Source: Sphingobium sp. AS12
GTDB lineage: Bacteria; Pseudomonadota; Alphaproteobacteria; Sphingomonadales; Sphingomonadaceae
Assembly (NCBI RefSeq): GCF_019097845.1
Contig: NZ_JAHRGM010000056.1
Coordinates: 1-64,000, forward strand
DNA length: 64,000 bases
Direction of reading: 5' to 3'
In this document: in pieces, positions 34,279 to 42,338 of the stretch
How the letters are laid out: each line of letters opens with the position of its first letter
Position numbering within the stretch: the first letter of the stretch is position 1
Translations under genes and position numbers: made by a program
The notes under the pieces: generated by a model
What the model was told of the DNA's origin: nothing
Databases searched by the model: none
What the model saw: only the letters and a program-made list of their open reading frames with translations

Positions 34279-34470
34279 ATGAACCAGCCCGATTCCCTCT
34301 GGCTCGCGCAGAGCCTCCTTCATGCGCCCGGATGGGCGAGAGTAGCTCTGACAGCACCGAACGAACGCCTGCGCGAAAATGCAGCGCTCGAATTGGCGCA
34401 GAGCATTCTAGCTGCATGGGACAAGCAGCAGCCGATGCCTGATGCTCGTCAGATGACTTTCCCGCTTTGA
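34279..34470 (+). CDS. Small sphingomonad-type protein (DUF6771-like)
   Basis: 63 residues from the ATG at 34279. LLHAPGWARVALTAPNERLRENAALELAQSILAAW follows the pattern of short proteins common in sphingomonads (I recall DUF6771, tentatively). It lies 6 nt after the -10 of an SOS promoter and is followed at once by a zinc-ribbon gene. DNA-damage induction is inferred. Function unknown. Confidence 0.6.
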   Translation: MNQPDSLWLAQSLLHAPGWARVALTAPNERLRENAALELAQSILAAWDKQQPMPDARQMTFPL

Positions 34471-34471
34471 T

Positions 34472-34765
34472 GTGGGCGCAAACCCGACGCTCAAAAATCT
34501 AGGCGACTACGCGAGACGCCAAGCCAATCTCTTCATCATTTGCAACTGCGGCCATTCAGGAGTTCTCGATGCCGATAAACTCAACCGTTGGTTCCTTGCC
34601 AACTGTTGGAACACTGCAATGGAGACAGTCGGAGCGCATTTGCGCTGCTCGCGCTGTCGGGGCCATCCTGAACGATTTGCTCCCTCGCCTCGCAGACCAG
34701 ATAACCCGGACTGGATGAGCAGCGAGGACCAGTGGAAGCGTCTGGTCAGGAAGTTGCGGGGTTAG
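34472..34765 (+). CDS. Small zinc-ribbon protein
   Basis: 97 residues, GTG start 1 nt after the previous stop. CNCGHS and LRCSRCRGHP provide two Cys pairs about 35 residues apart, typical of a zinc ribbon. The ending PDWMSSEDQWKRLVRKLRG is basic. Probably co-transcribed from the SOS promoter. A nucleic-acid-binding role is only inferred. Confidence 0.6.
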   Translation: MGANPTLKNLGDYARRQANLFIICNCGHSGVLDADKLNRWFLANCWNTAMETVGAHLRCSRCRGHPERFAPSPRRPDNPDWMSSEDQWKRLVRKLRG

Positions 34766-34850
34766 CATCGGCTAATTGCTTGCTGATATGTCTCGCTTGC
34801 ACCATTTAGATCGCTGCTGTCGTCGGGTTGCTGGCTAAAGGAGTGATCGA

Positions 34851-35102
34851 ATGGAATTGCGTTTCATGTTTAGTGGATCGAACATCTGCCAGACCGAAGC
34901 TGAATGCGTTCCTCCTGCTGGCTCTGAGGTCATCATTCGGACGGATTACTACAAGAAAGGTCTGACACCCGGTTCGCTGATTCGGTTCACTGTCACCGAC
35001 GAGTTTCCCACCGTTTATGATTTCAGTCAGGGCGGCTTGATCGCGTATATCGACGTCAATGGCTACACCGTACTGGAAGCTGGCCCGGACCTGAAAGACT
35101 GA
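34851..35102 (+). CDS. Hypothetical protein at the right prophage end
   Basis: 83 residues, AAGGAGTGATCG before the ATG. Beta-like (MELRFMFSGSNICQTEAECVPPAGSEVIIRTDYYKKGLTPGSLIRFTV...). It is the last phage gene before the junction with dprA. Function unknown. Confidence 0.6.
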   Translation: MELRFMFSGSNICQTEAECVPPAGSEVIIRTDYYKKGLTPGSLIRFTVTDEFPTVYDFSQGGLIAYIDVNGYTVLEAGPDLKD

Positions 35103-35103
35103 A

Positions 35104-35165
35104 AATCCAACAAGTTCAATGGATTGTTGGTTGTGCAACCCTATACGCTTGCATCAGCTGATTGC
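35104..35165. other. Prophage-chromosome junction (attachment site region)
   Basis: Phage-type DNA meets dprA here. CCAACAA (35107-35113) pairs with TTGTTGG (35124-35130), and GGTTGTGCAACC (35129-35140) is a second small palindrome. dprA homology ends at about 35150-35160, within the codons for GCNQL. The other end of the element is not in the window, so the core repeat cannot be defined. Confidence 0.6.
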
Positions 35166-35937
35166 AGCCCTGCGCGCGCGGGTCGAGTGGCGATCCCGGC
35201 ACGGCCATCACCTCCCGCCCCGCCTCGCCCGCCAGCCGCGCGGTGATGAGCGATCCCGATTTGGGCGCAGCCTCCACCACCACCGTCCCGACCGCCAATC
35301 CCGCGATGATCCGATTGCGCGCCGGGAAATGCCGCGCCAGCGGCTGCACGCCGGGCGGATGCTCGGTCACCAGCAGGCCGCTGTCGGCAATCTGCGCCTG
35401 CAAATCGCGATTTTCCGGCGGAAACACCACGTCCAGCCCGCAGGCGATGACGCCGATCGTCCCGCTGCCCACCGACCCTTGATGTGCCGCCGTATCGATC
35501 CCGCGCGCCAGCCCCGACACGACCACCGCACCCCGCTGACCCAGATCCTGCGCCAGCGTCCGCGCAAAGCGCACTGCCGCCGCCGACGCATTGCGCGCAC
35601 CGACCATGGCGATGCATTGCCCCGCCGCCAGCGCCGCATCTCCGCGCACGATCAGCGCAGGCGGGGCGCCCTCAAACTGTTCGAGCAGAGCGGGATAGTC
35701 CGCGTCGCCCATCAACAAATAGCGCGCACCCAAAGCCCGCGACGCTGCGATCTCCCGCTCGATCGCGCCCGCGCCAGCAACGCTAGCCTTGCCACCACCC
35801 CGCGCCGCCAGATCGGGAATGGCGCGCAACGCCGCCCCCGCCGTGCCGAAGCGCGCCAGCAATTGGCGATAGCTGACCGGGCCGATCCGTGGCGATCGGA
35901 TAAGCCGCAGCCGGTCGAACCGCTCCTGCTCGCTCAC
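35116..35937 (-). pseudogene. dprA: dprA, 3' end replaced by prophage DNA
   Basis: DNA-processing protein A, which loads RecA on incoming DNA during transformation. GTG start at 35937, overlapping the plsY stop. The Rossmann domain is complete up to PGSPLDPRAQGCNQL (signature GARNASAAAVRFARTLAQDLG...GLARGIDTAAH...PENRDLQAQI...FPARNRIIAGL). Then the frame runs into MQAYRVAQPTIH and stops at 273 residues, without the usual C-terminal helices (family 350-380). The missing part should lie beyond the left end of the prophage. Whether the shortened protein works is unknown. The long frame up to 36249 is out of phase with plsY and false. Confidence 0.85.
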
Positions 35938-36533
35938 TCTTTGCTGGACCCGATCTTCGGTTCGGTGCCCTGCATCAGCCGCGCGATATTGGCGCGGTGC
36001 CGCCACAGCAGGATCAGCGCCATCGCCAGCGCCACCGGCACCAGCTCGATCCGCCCCATGAACCATAATGCGACCGGTGCGCTCACCGCCGCCGCCATGC
36101 CGCCCACCGACGACCATTTGGTCCCGAACAAGGCGCCCAGCCACACCGCCGCAAAGATGCAGCCTGCAGGCCAATGAAGCGCCGTCACCACGCCCATCAT
36201 CGTCGCCACGCCCTTGCCCCCCGCAAAGCGCAGCCAGACCGGATAGCAATGGCCGATAAAGGCCGCCGCCCCCGCCATCGGCCCGCCACCATCAATCAGG
36301 GCCGCGCCGATCAGCACCGCCGCCGCGCCCTTGAGCAGGTCCAGCAGCAGCGTCGCCGCCGCCAGCCCCTTGCGCCCCGTCCGCAACACATTGGTCGCGC
36401 CGATATTGCCCGAACCAATCTGCCGCAAATCGCCAGCGCCGGTAAAGCGGGTCAGCAACAGGCCAAAGGGGATGGAACCCAGCACATAGCCAAGCAGCAG
36501 AACGAACAGGGGAAGCAGCCAGGGAGGTGTCAT
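35934..36533 (-). CDS. plsY: Glycerol-3-phosphate acyltransferase PlsY
   Basis: Inner-membrane enzyme that moves an acyl group from acyl-phosphate to glycerol 3-phosphate, the first step of phospholipid synthesis. 199 residues from the ATG at 36533. Five hydrophobic helices with the PlsY motifs GSIPFG, GSGNIGATNVLR and FAGGKGVATMMG. Coupled to dprA downstream (GTGA overlap), a common gene pair. Confidence 0.95.
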   Translation of the reverse strand: MTPPWLLPLFVLLLGYVLGSIPFGLLLTRFTGAGDLRQIGSGNIGATNVLRTGRKGLAAATLLLDLLKGAAAVLIGAALIDGGGPMAGAAAFIGHCYPVWLRFAGGKGVATMMGVVTALHWPAGCIFAAVWLGALFGTKWSSVGGMAAAVSAPVALWFMGRIELVPVALAMALILLWRHRANIARLMQGTEPKIGSSKE

Positions 36534-36633
36534 AGTCTCGCCGATAAAAGGTGCGCGCGACCATAGCGTGACAGGCGCACGGAGCAATGGGCATGGTAAG
36601 GAAGATTTCACGCAACTATCATAGCAGTAATAG

Positions 36634-36927
36634 ATGCCTTTCCGCTTCCCTCGCACCACAGATTATGACGCCTTGCAGTCCTGCTACACCGCATTTCAGG
36701 AGACGCATTCGGACGTCTTTGCCGAGTGGTTGCGCATTGAAGGCAAGGGGCGGGACATAGAGATCAACGAGCTTGAAGCCGTGTCTGCGCAGGTCAGAGC
36801 CTTTGTTCAGGACCGCCTTCATATTGAAGATCATTTGGCTGTTATCCGCTTTTGGATGGACATGCGCTGGTTCCTGATCAGTCAGCATTGGCCCGAACGC
36901 CTGACCGACGGTAGCAGTTCGCATTGA
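36634..36927 (+). CDS. Hypothetical protein
   Basis: 97 residues, alpha-rich: TTDYDALQSCYTAFQETHSDVFAEWLRIEGKG..., ending WMDMRWFLISQHWPERL. No family recognised and only weak start signals. It lies alone between plsY and murI. The codon use is less GC-rich than its neighbours, so it may be foreign or weakly expressed. Confidence 0.5.
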   Translation: MPFRFPRTTDYDALQSCYTAFQETHSDVFAEWLRIEGKGRDIEINELEAVSAQVRAFVQDRLHIEDHLAVIRFWMDMRWFLISQHWPERLTDGSSSH

Positions 36928-36958
36928 CACCTCCGCCTCCTGCCGCGACACAGCGGCC

Positions 36959-37762
36959 ATGACGGTCGCGCCACAAGCTCCCATCCTCTTTTTCGATTCC
37001 GGCGTCGGCGGGTTGTCCATCCTCGCCCCCGCCCGCGCGCTGATCCCGACCGCGCCGGTCGTCTATGCCGCCGACAGCGCAGGCTTCCCCTATGGCACCA
37101 AAAGCGAGGCGGAGATTGCCGCGCGCGTGCCAGCCTTACTGGGGCGGCTGGTGGAGCGATATCGCCCGCGCCTGGCCGTCATCGCCTGCAACACCGCATC
37201 GACCATCGCGCTCAGCCATGTGCGCGCGGCGCTCGACATTCCGGTCGTCGGCACCGTCCCGGCGATCAAGCCCGCCGCGCTGGCGTCCAGAAGCCGCGTG
37301 TTCGGCGTGCTGGGAACCGACGCCACGGTGCGTCAGCCCTATGTCGATCGGCTGGCGGCGGAACATGGCGCGGACTGTATCATGCTGCGCCATGGCTGCG
37401 CCGCGCTGGTGCAATTGGCCGAAGCCAAGCTGCGCGGAGAGCCGCTCGATCCCGCCATTGCCCGCGCCGCGCTGGCGGGCCTGACCGATCAGCCAGGCGG
37501 CGACCGCATGGATACCGTGGCGCTGGCCTGCACCCATTTTCCGCTGGTGGAGGCGGAACTGGCCGCTGCGGCATCGCGTCCGCTGACCTTTGTTCATGGC
37601 GGTGAGGGGATCGCCCGGCGCATCGCCTTTCTGACGCAGGGCCAGCCCTGGCCGGACGCGCCAGCGCCGGGCATCGCCGTGTTCACGCGGGTCGATGATC
37701 ATGTCCGCGCGCTGGCTCCGGCGCTCGCCCGATACGGTCTCGACCGGATCGAACAGCTTTGA
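36959..37762 (+). CDS. murI: Glutamate racemase
   Basis: Makes D-glutamate for peptidoglycan. 267 residues. Catalytic cysteines C77 (ACNTAS) and C191 (ACTHFPL), substrate loop FFDSGVGGLSIL, and AADSAGFPYGTKS are all present. A hairpin, TTGGAC-GTCCAA (37772-37788), follows the stop and may end transcription before hemA. Confidence 0.95.
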   Translation: MTVAPQAPILFFDSGVGGLSILAPARALIPTAPVVYAADSAGFPYGTKSEAEIAARVPALLGRLVERYRPRLAVIACNTASTIALSHVRAALDIPVVGTVPAIKPAALASRSRVFGVLGTDATVRQPYVDRLAAEHGADCIMLRHGCAALVQLAEAKLRGEPLDPAIARAALAGLTDQPGGDRMDTVALACTHFPLVEAELAAAASRPLTFVHGGEGIARRIAFLTQGQPWPDAPAPGIAVFTRVDDHVRALAPALARYGLDRIEQL

Positions 37763-37902
37763 TTCCGTCTCTTGGACAAAAGGTCCAATATCACTGATCG
37801 GTATTTCTCCCTATGTCTGCGAACGGTTAGCGCTGGTAAAGCGCGCCATCTGCCGGTAAACGGCCGATCAAAGGATGCGGGTTGTCAAGGGACAGGGCGA
37901 GC

Positions 37903-39129
37903 GTGAACTACAAGCATATCTTTGCGCAGGCGATCGACCGTCTCCATGAAGAAGGCCGGTATCGGGTTTTTATCGACATTCTCCGCAACCGGGGTGCCTA
38001 CCCCAATGCGCGCTGTTTTCACGGCCATAATGGCCCCAAGCCCATCACCGTCTGGTGCTCCAACGACTATCTCGCCATGGGCCAGCATCCCAAGGTTGTA
38101 GCGGCGATGGAAGAGGCGCTGCACGATGTCGGCGCTGGCTCCGGCGGCACCCGCAATATCGGCGGCAACACCCATTATCATGTCGATCTGGAAGGCGAAC
38201 TGGCCGACCTGCATGGCAAGGACGCGGCCCTGCTGTTCACGTCGGGCTATGTCTCGAACGAGGCGACGCTGTCCACGCTGGCCAAGCTGCTGCCCGGCTG
38301 CATCGTCTTTTCTGACGAGCTGAACCACGCCAGCATGATCGCAGGCATCCGCAATTCGGGCTGCGAAAAGCGCGTGTTCCGCCACAATGACGTCGATCAT
38401 CTGCGCGAATTGCTGGAGGCCGAAGATCCCGAAGCGCCCAAGCTGATCGCGTTTGAAAGCGTCTATTCGATGGACGGCGATGTCGCGCCGATCGCGGCCA
38501 TCTGCGACCTGGCCGACGAGTTCAACGCGCTCACCTATCTCGACGAAGTCCATGCCGTGGGCATGTATGGCGCGCGCGGTGGCGGCATTTCGGAACGGGA
38601 CGCTGTCGCGGACCGGCTGACCATCATCGAAGGGACGCTGGGCAAGGCGTTTGGCGTCATGGGCGGCTATATCGCCGCTGACCAGATGATCGTCGACGTC
38701 ATCCGCAGCTATGCGCCCGGTTTCATCTTCACCACCTCGCTCTCCCCCGTGCTGGTCGCGGGCGTGCTGGCCAGCGTGCGGCATCTGAAAGGCTCCAGCG
38801 AGGAACGCGAGGGCCAGCAGGCGTCGGCTGCGCTGCTCAAACAACTCATGGCCGAATCCGGCCTCCCCGTCATGGATACGGTCACCCATATCGTCCCGCT
38901 GATGGTGGGCGATCCGGTCAAGGCCAAGCGGATCAGCGACATTTTGCTCGCCGAATATGGCGCCTATGTGCAGCCGATCAACTATCCCACGGTCCCGCGC
39001 GGCACCGAACGCCTCCGCTTCACCCCCGGCCCCGCCCACACCGAAGCGATGATGCGCGATCTGGTGAAGGCGCTGGTGGAAATCTGGTCCCGCCTCGACC
39101 TGGAACTGGCGGAACGCAAAGCGGCGTAA
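37903..39129 (+). CDS. hemA: 5-aminolevulinate synthase
   Basis: PLP enzyme condensing glycine and succinyl-CoA to 5-aminolevulinate, the C4 route to haem used by alphaproteobacteria. 408 residues, GTG start at 37903 (an in-frame TTG at 37882 is less likely). The PLP lysine is K248 in [40 protein letters not shown] and [10 protein letters not shown] motifs are present. About 140 nt of upstream DNA holds the murI hairpin and possible promoter. Confidence 0.95.
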   Translation: MNYKHIFAQAIDRLHEEGRYRVFIDILRNRGAYPNARCFHGHNGPKPITVWCSNDYLAMGQHPKVVAAMEEALHDVGAGSGGTRNIGGNTHYHVDLEGELADLHGKDAALLFTSGYVSNEATLSTLAKLLPGCIVFSDELNHASMIAGIRNSGCEKRVFRHNDVDHLRELLEAEDPEAPKLIAFESVYSMDGDVAPIAAICDLADEFNALTYLDEVHAVGMYGARGGGISERDAVADRLTIIEGTLGKAFGVMGGYIAADQMIVDVIRSYAPGFIFTTSLSPVLVAGVLASVRHLKGSSEEREGQQASAALLKQLMAESGLPVMDTVTHIVPLMVGDPVKAKRISDILLAEYGAYVQPINYPTVPRGTERLRFTPGPAHTEAMMRDLVKALVEIWSRLDLELAERKAA

Positions 39130-39183
39130 AGCAAATCCTTCTCCCCACGGGAGAGGGATACGCAGCCTTGTTGGCGAAGCCAG

Positions 39184-39852
39184 TTAGGCGAAGTTGGATG
39201 AGGGCATCTGCCCTATCGCCACCCCACCCCGCACCGCATAACCGCGATACAACGCTCGCACGCTTGGCTCACCACCAACGTCCCGCGCAACCGCCTCGAT
39301 CGCATCGCCCAGCACCGCGCGCGGCGTCACATGGAACCGCGCCAGCCAGCCGAACAGGGCCGCGCGCCAGGCCCCCGGCAGCCGCTCCTGCTGCCCGAAA
39401 TCGACCACCTCCAGCCGCCCGCCCGGCGCGACACAGAGCGCGGCCTGACGCAATGCCGCCTCCCAGTCGGGAATCATCGACAGCGCATAGCTGATGAACA
39501 CCCGGTCGAACGTCGCCCGCCCGAACAGCGCTTGCGGATCGAAATCCACCGCATCGCCCCGCGCCAGCCTGACGCGGCAGGCCATTCCCACCCGCTCCAC
39601 CGCAACCTGCGCGGTGCCAAGCATCGCCTGCGAGATATCGACGCCATAGAGCCGCGCGTGAGGCCAGACCTTGCCCACTGCGATCAGGTTGCGCCCGGTG
39701 CCGCAGCCAATCTCCAGCACGCTGCCACCCGACGGCGGGGCCAGATCGGCGATCAGGCCATCCCGCCCCAACAGATAATATTTGCGAGTGATATCATAGA
39801 TATGCCGCTGCCACCGATAGGTGCCATCCATCAAACGTCCATGGTCGCTCAT
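39184..39852 (-). CDS. btaB: Betaine-lipid methyltransferase BtaB
   Basis: SAM-dependent N-methyltransferase that adds three methyl groups to DGHS to give the betaine lipid DGTS. 222 residues from the ATG at 39852. SAM motif VLEIGCGTGRN, followed by LYGVDISQAML and DRVFISYALSMIPDW. Its start overlaps the btaA stop by 4 nt, and the btaA-btaB order is diagnostic. The longer frame to 40056 lies in btaA and is false. Confidence 0.85.
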   Translation of the reverse strand: MSDHGRLMDGTYRWQRHIYDITRKYYLLGRDGLIADLAPPSGGSVLEIGCGTGRNLIAVGKVWPHARLYGVDISQAMLGTAQVAVERVGMACRVRLARGDAVDFDPQALFGRATFDRVFISYALSMIPDWEAALRQAALCVAPGGRLEVVDFGQQERLPGAWRAALFGWLARFHVTPRAVLGDAIEAVARDVGGEPSVRALYRGYAVRGGVAIGQMPSSNFA

Positions 39853-41081
39853 TGCGCGTCCCTCAAAACATAGAGATGCACGCCGCCATAAATGGCCGAC
39901 CGGTCGCGCGCGGTGTAATCGCGTGACGCCTCGGCCTGATACGCCCACTGGTCCATCACCGCGTCCACGACCCGTCCGGGCAGGATGCTCGGTTCCCCTG
40001 CCGTGCGGAACAGCACCCGCGCGCCCGGTTTCGCGGTCCGCGTGATCTGCGCCCACAGCGCGTTCAGCTGATCGTCATCCATCCAGTCCTGCGCATCGAG
40101 CAATATGTAGCGATCCGCCGACGCGGCGGGCTGGTCGCGCAGGAAATCGGTGAAGTTGACATGCCGCACATCGACCCGGTCCGCCCGCGCCCGCACGGCA
40201 TCATGATTGGCGGCCTGCAAATAGGGCGGCAACGGCCCCTCGCTTGCAGGGTCATTGGCGGCATAGCCCCGCCCAAACGCCTGCACCGCGAAATAATTAT
40301 CCTTCAGATCAAAATCACAGGCCAGTTTCTTGAGACGAGCCTTCAGTACCGCGTCCATCCGATCATCGCCGGCCAGCGCCTCGAACTGCGCGGGCGGGAT
40401 GCCCAGGCCAAAGAGCGAGGCGGGCTGGCTGGTCAGCCAGCGCACAAATGCCTTGTCGAAAATCGGCGCCAGCTCGGCCTCGAAAATCACCCGCTGCTCG
40501 GCCAGCGTCGTGGCGTCCAGCATTCGCCGGGGATTGACGCCATGCAGCCGCGCCAGCAGATGCGCCGCGCCGATGAAGCGCCCCAGCAGGCCATGCTTGT
40601 AAATGCCGCGCGCGAACCCGCCGATCCGCCGCCGCCCGATCAAGTCGCGCCCTTCCCAGTAACGCCGCGTCGCCTCGTCCAGATGCGGCGCCACCACATC
40701 CCGATAGGCCGCGACATTCTCCCGGCTGTCCGCCTGCGCGAAGAAGCGATGGAAGGCGGCATGGTCCGGCAATGTCCGCGCCGCCATCAGCTTCAATCGG
40801 TTGAGCGCGATATGCGCGGTATTCAGATCCACGGCGGTGATCTTCGCCGGATCGGCCGTCAGATAGGACAGGACATTGCAGCCCCCCGACGCGATCGTCA
40901 CGACATGGCAATCGGGCATGATCGCCAGCGCCTCCATATCCACTGCCGGGTCCTCCCAGATCTGGGCATAGACCAGACCCCGGAACGCAAAGGTAAAGGC
41001 GCGCTCCAGCAGCCCCTGCTTGGACAGATGACGGTGGCGATGCACCGCGCGCGTGATCTTTTTATGGGCCGGTGCCGCCAT
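39849..41081 (-). CDS. btaA: Diacylglycerol 3-amino-3-carboxypropyl transferase BtaA
   Basis: Moves the aminocarboxypropyl group of SAM to diacylglycerol, the first step of betaine-lipid synthesis. 410 residues (DUF3419 type) from the ATG at 41081, preceded by GAGGAGG. QIWEDPAVDMEAL, TIASGGCNVLSYL and AVDLNTAHIALNRLK are conserved. Phosphate limitation usually controls btaAB, but no Pho box was recognised upstream. Confidence 0.9.
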   Translation of the reverse strand: MAAPAHKKITRAVHRHRHLSKQGLLERAFTFAFRGLVYAQIWEDPAVDMEALAIMPDCHVVTIASGGCNVLSYLTADPAKITAVDLNTAHIALNRLKLMAARTLPDHAAFHRFFAQADSRENVAAYRDVVAPHLDEATRRYWEGRDLIGRRRIGGFARGIYKHGLLGRFIGAAHLLARLHGVNPRRMLDATTLAEQRVIFEAELAPIFDKAFVRWLTSQPASLFGLGIPPAQFEALAGDDRMDAVLKARLKKLACDFDLKDNYFAVQAFGRGYAANDPASEGPLPPYLQAANHDAVRARADRVDVRHVNFTDFLRDQPAASADRYILLDAQDWMDDDQLNALWAQITRTAKPGARVLFRTAGEPSILPGRVVDAVMDQWAYQAEASRDYTARDRSAIYGGVHLYVLRDAQ

Positions 41082-41215
41082 GCTGTTCAAGCCTCCTCGC
41101 TATCGGGTCGTGGCGTGGCCCATAGGGCAACTGCGCGTCGTCACCGTGACGATAGCGTTACGTACCTGTGACCAGCTTGCGGAACCGGCGGCGCTCTCAC
41201 ATCTTCTGATCCTAT

Positions 41216-42211
41216 ATGGCCCATTGGATCGAACCCCACCCCACCGGCATCTATGTTCGCCCCGCCGATGCGTGGATCGACCCGTCCGTCCCGCGTGATC
41301 GCGCACTGGTCACCCACGGCCATGCCGATCATGCGCGCGGCGGCCATGGCCATGTCTGGGCGACGCGCGAGACGCTGGCGATCATGGCGCTGCGCTATGG
41401 CACCGCGTCGGGCACCCCGGTCGGCTATGGCGAGGAAATCGCGCTGGGCGGCGTCACCATCCGCTATGTCCCCGCAGGCCATGTGCTGGGATCGGCGCAG
41501 ATCGTCCTGACCCATGCGGGCGAGCGCGTCGTCGTCACCGGCGATTACAAGCGCCGCCCCGACCCAACCTGCCTGCCATTCGAGCCGGTCCCCTGCGACA
41601 TTTTAGTCACCGAAGCGACCTTCGGCCTGCCCGTATTCCGCCACCCCGACACGGGCAGCGAGATCGACCGGCTGATTGCCGCGCTCCACGCCAACCCGGA
41701 CCGCTCCGTACTGGTCGGCGCCTATGCGCTGGGCAAGGCGCAGCGGGTGATCTGCGAACTGCGCGCGCGCGGCCACAACGACCCGATCTACCTCCACGGC
41801 GCGATGGAACGCATGTGCAATCTCTATGTCGAACTCGGTGTCGAGATGGGCGATTTGCGCCCAGCCACAGGCGTCGCAGCAAAGGACATGCGCGGCGCGA
41901 TCATCGTCGCCCCGCCCTCCGCCCTCAACGACCGCTGGAGCCGCCGCCTGCCCGATCCTATCACCGCGATGGCGTCCGGCTGGATGCGCGTGCGCCAGCG
42001 CGCCCGGCAGAAGAATGTCGAACTCCCGCTGATCCTGTCCGACCATGCCGACTGGGACGAACTGACCGACACGATCCGCGAGGTTGCCCCCACCGAAACC
42101 TGGATCACCCACGGGCGCGAGGAAGCCTTGCTCCACTGGTGCATGACCCACCAGATCCGCGCCCGCGCCCTGGCCCTGGTCGGGCGCGACGATGAGGAGG
42201 AGGAAGGGTGA
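41216..42211 (+). CDS. Ligase-associated DNA exonuclease (metallo-beta-lactamase fold)
   Basis: 331 residues. The metal site is THGHADHARGG (H34, H36, D38, H39), with GHVLGSAQIVL and TGDYKRRPDP following, and a final WITHGREEALLHW motif. These match the exonuclease that travels with an ATP-dependent ligase (mRNA 3'-end/SNM1-like family). The ligase gene follows after 127 nt. In many genomes an Lhr helicase and a phosphoesterase complete the set; they are not seen here. Confidence 0.9.
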   Translation: MAHWIEPHPTGIYVRPADAWIDPSVPRDRALVTHGHADHARGGHGHVWATRETLAIMALRYGTASGTPVGYGEEIALGGVTIRYVPAGHVLGSAQIVLTHAGERVVVTGDYKRRPDPTCLPFEPVPCDILVTEATFGLPVFRHPDTGSEIDRLIAALHANPDRSVLVGAYALGKAQRVICELRARGHNDPIYLHGAMERMCNLYVELGVEMGDLRPATGVAAKDMRGAIIVAPPSALNDRWSRRLPDPITAMASGWMRVRQRARQKNVELPLILSDHADWDELTDTIREVAPTETWITHGREEALLHWCMTHQIRARALALVGRDDEEEEG

Positions 42212-42227
42212 TTATGCTCCATAATCC

Positions 42228-42330
42228 GTTCGCCCTGAGCCTGTCGAAGGGTCTGGCTGAGCGAACTCGAAGCCCCTTCGCTCCGCTCAGTAGAAGGCTT
42301 CGACTTCGCTCAGCCCGAACAGATCAGGGT
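42228..42330. repeat. Intergenic repeat element (REP-like)
   Basis: GTTCGCCCTGAGCCTGTCGA at about 42229-42248 with an inverted relative (CTTCGACTTCGCTCAGCCCGAAC, about 42298-42320). The GTTCG-CCTGAG-x-x-TGTCGAAGG pattern is a widespread dispersed repeat of sphingomonads and other proteobacteria. It fills the gap between exonuclease and ligase. Confidence 0.6.
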
Positions 42331-42338
42331 GTCTCTCG

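Noticed and set aside
35937..36249. N-terminal extension of dprA
   Set aside because: It lies inside plsY in another frame; the GTG at 35937 gives a normal DprA start.
39853..40056. N-terminal extension of btaB
   Set aside because: The sequence is out of frame within btaA; the ATG at 39852 overlaps the btaA stop and starts a normal methyltransferase.
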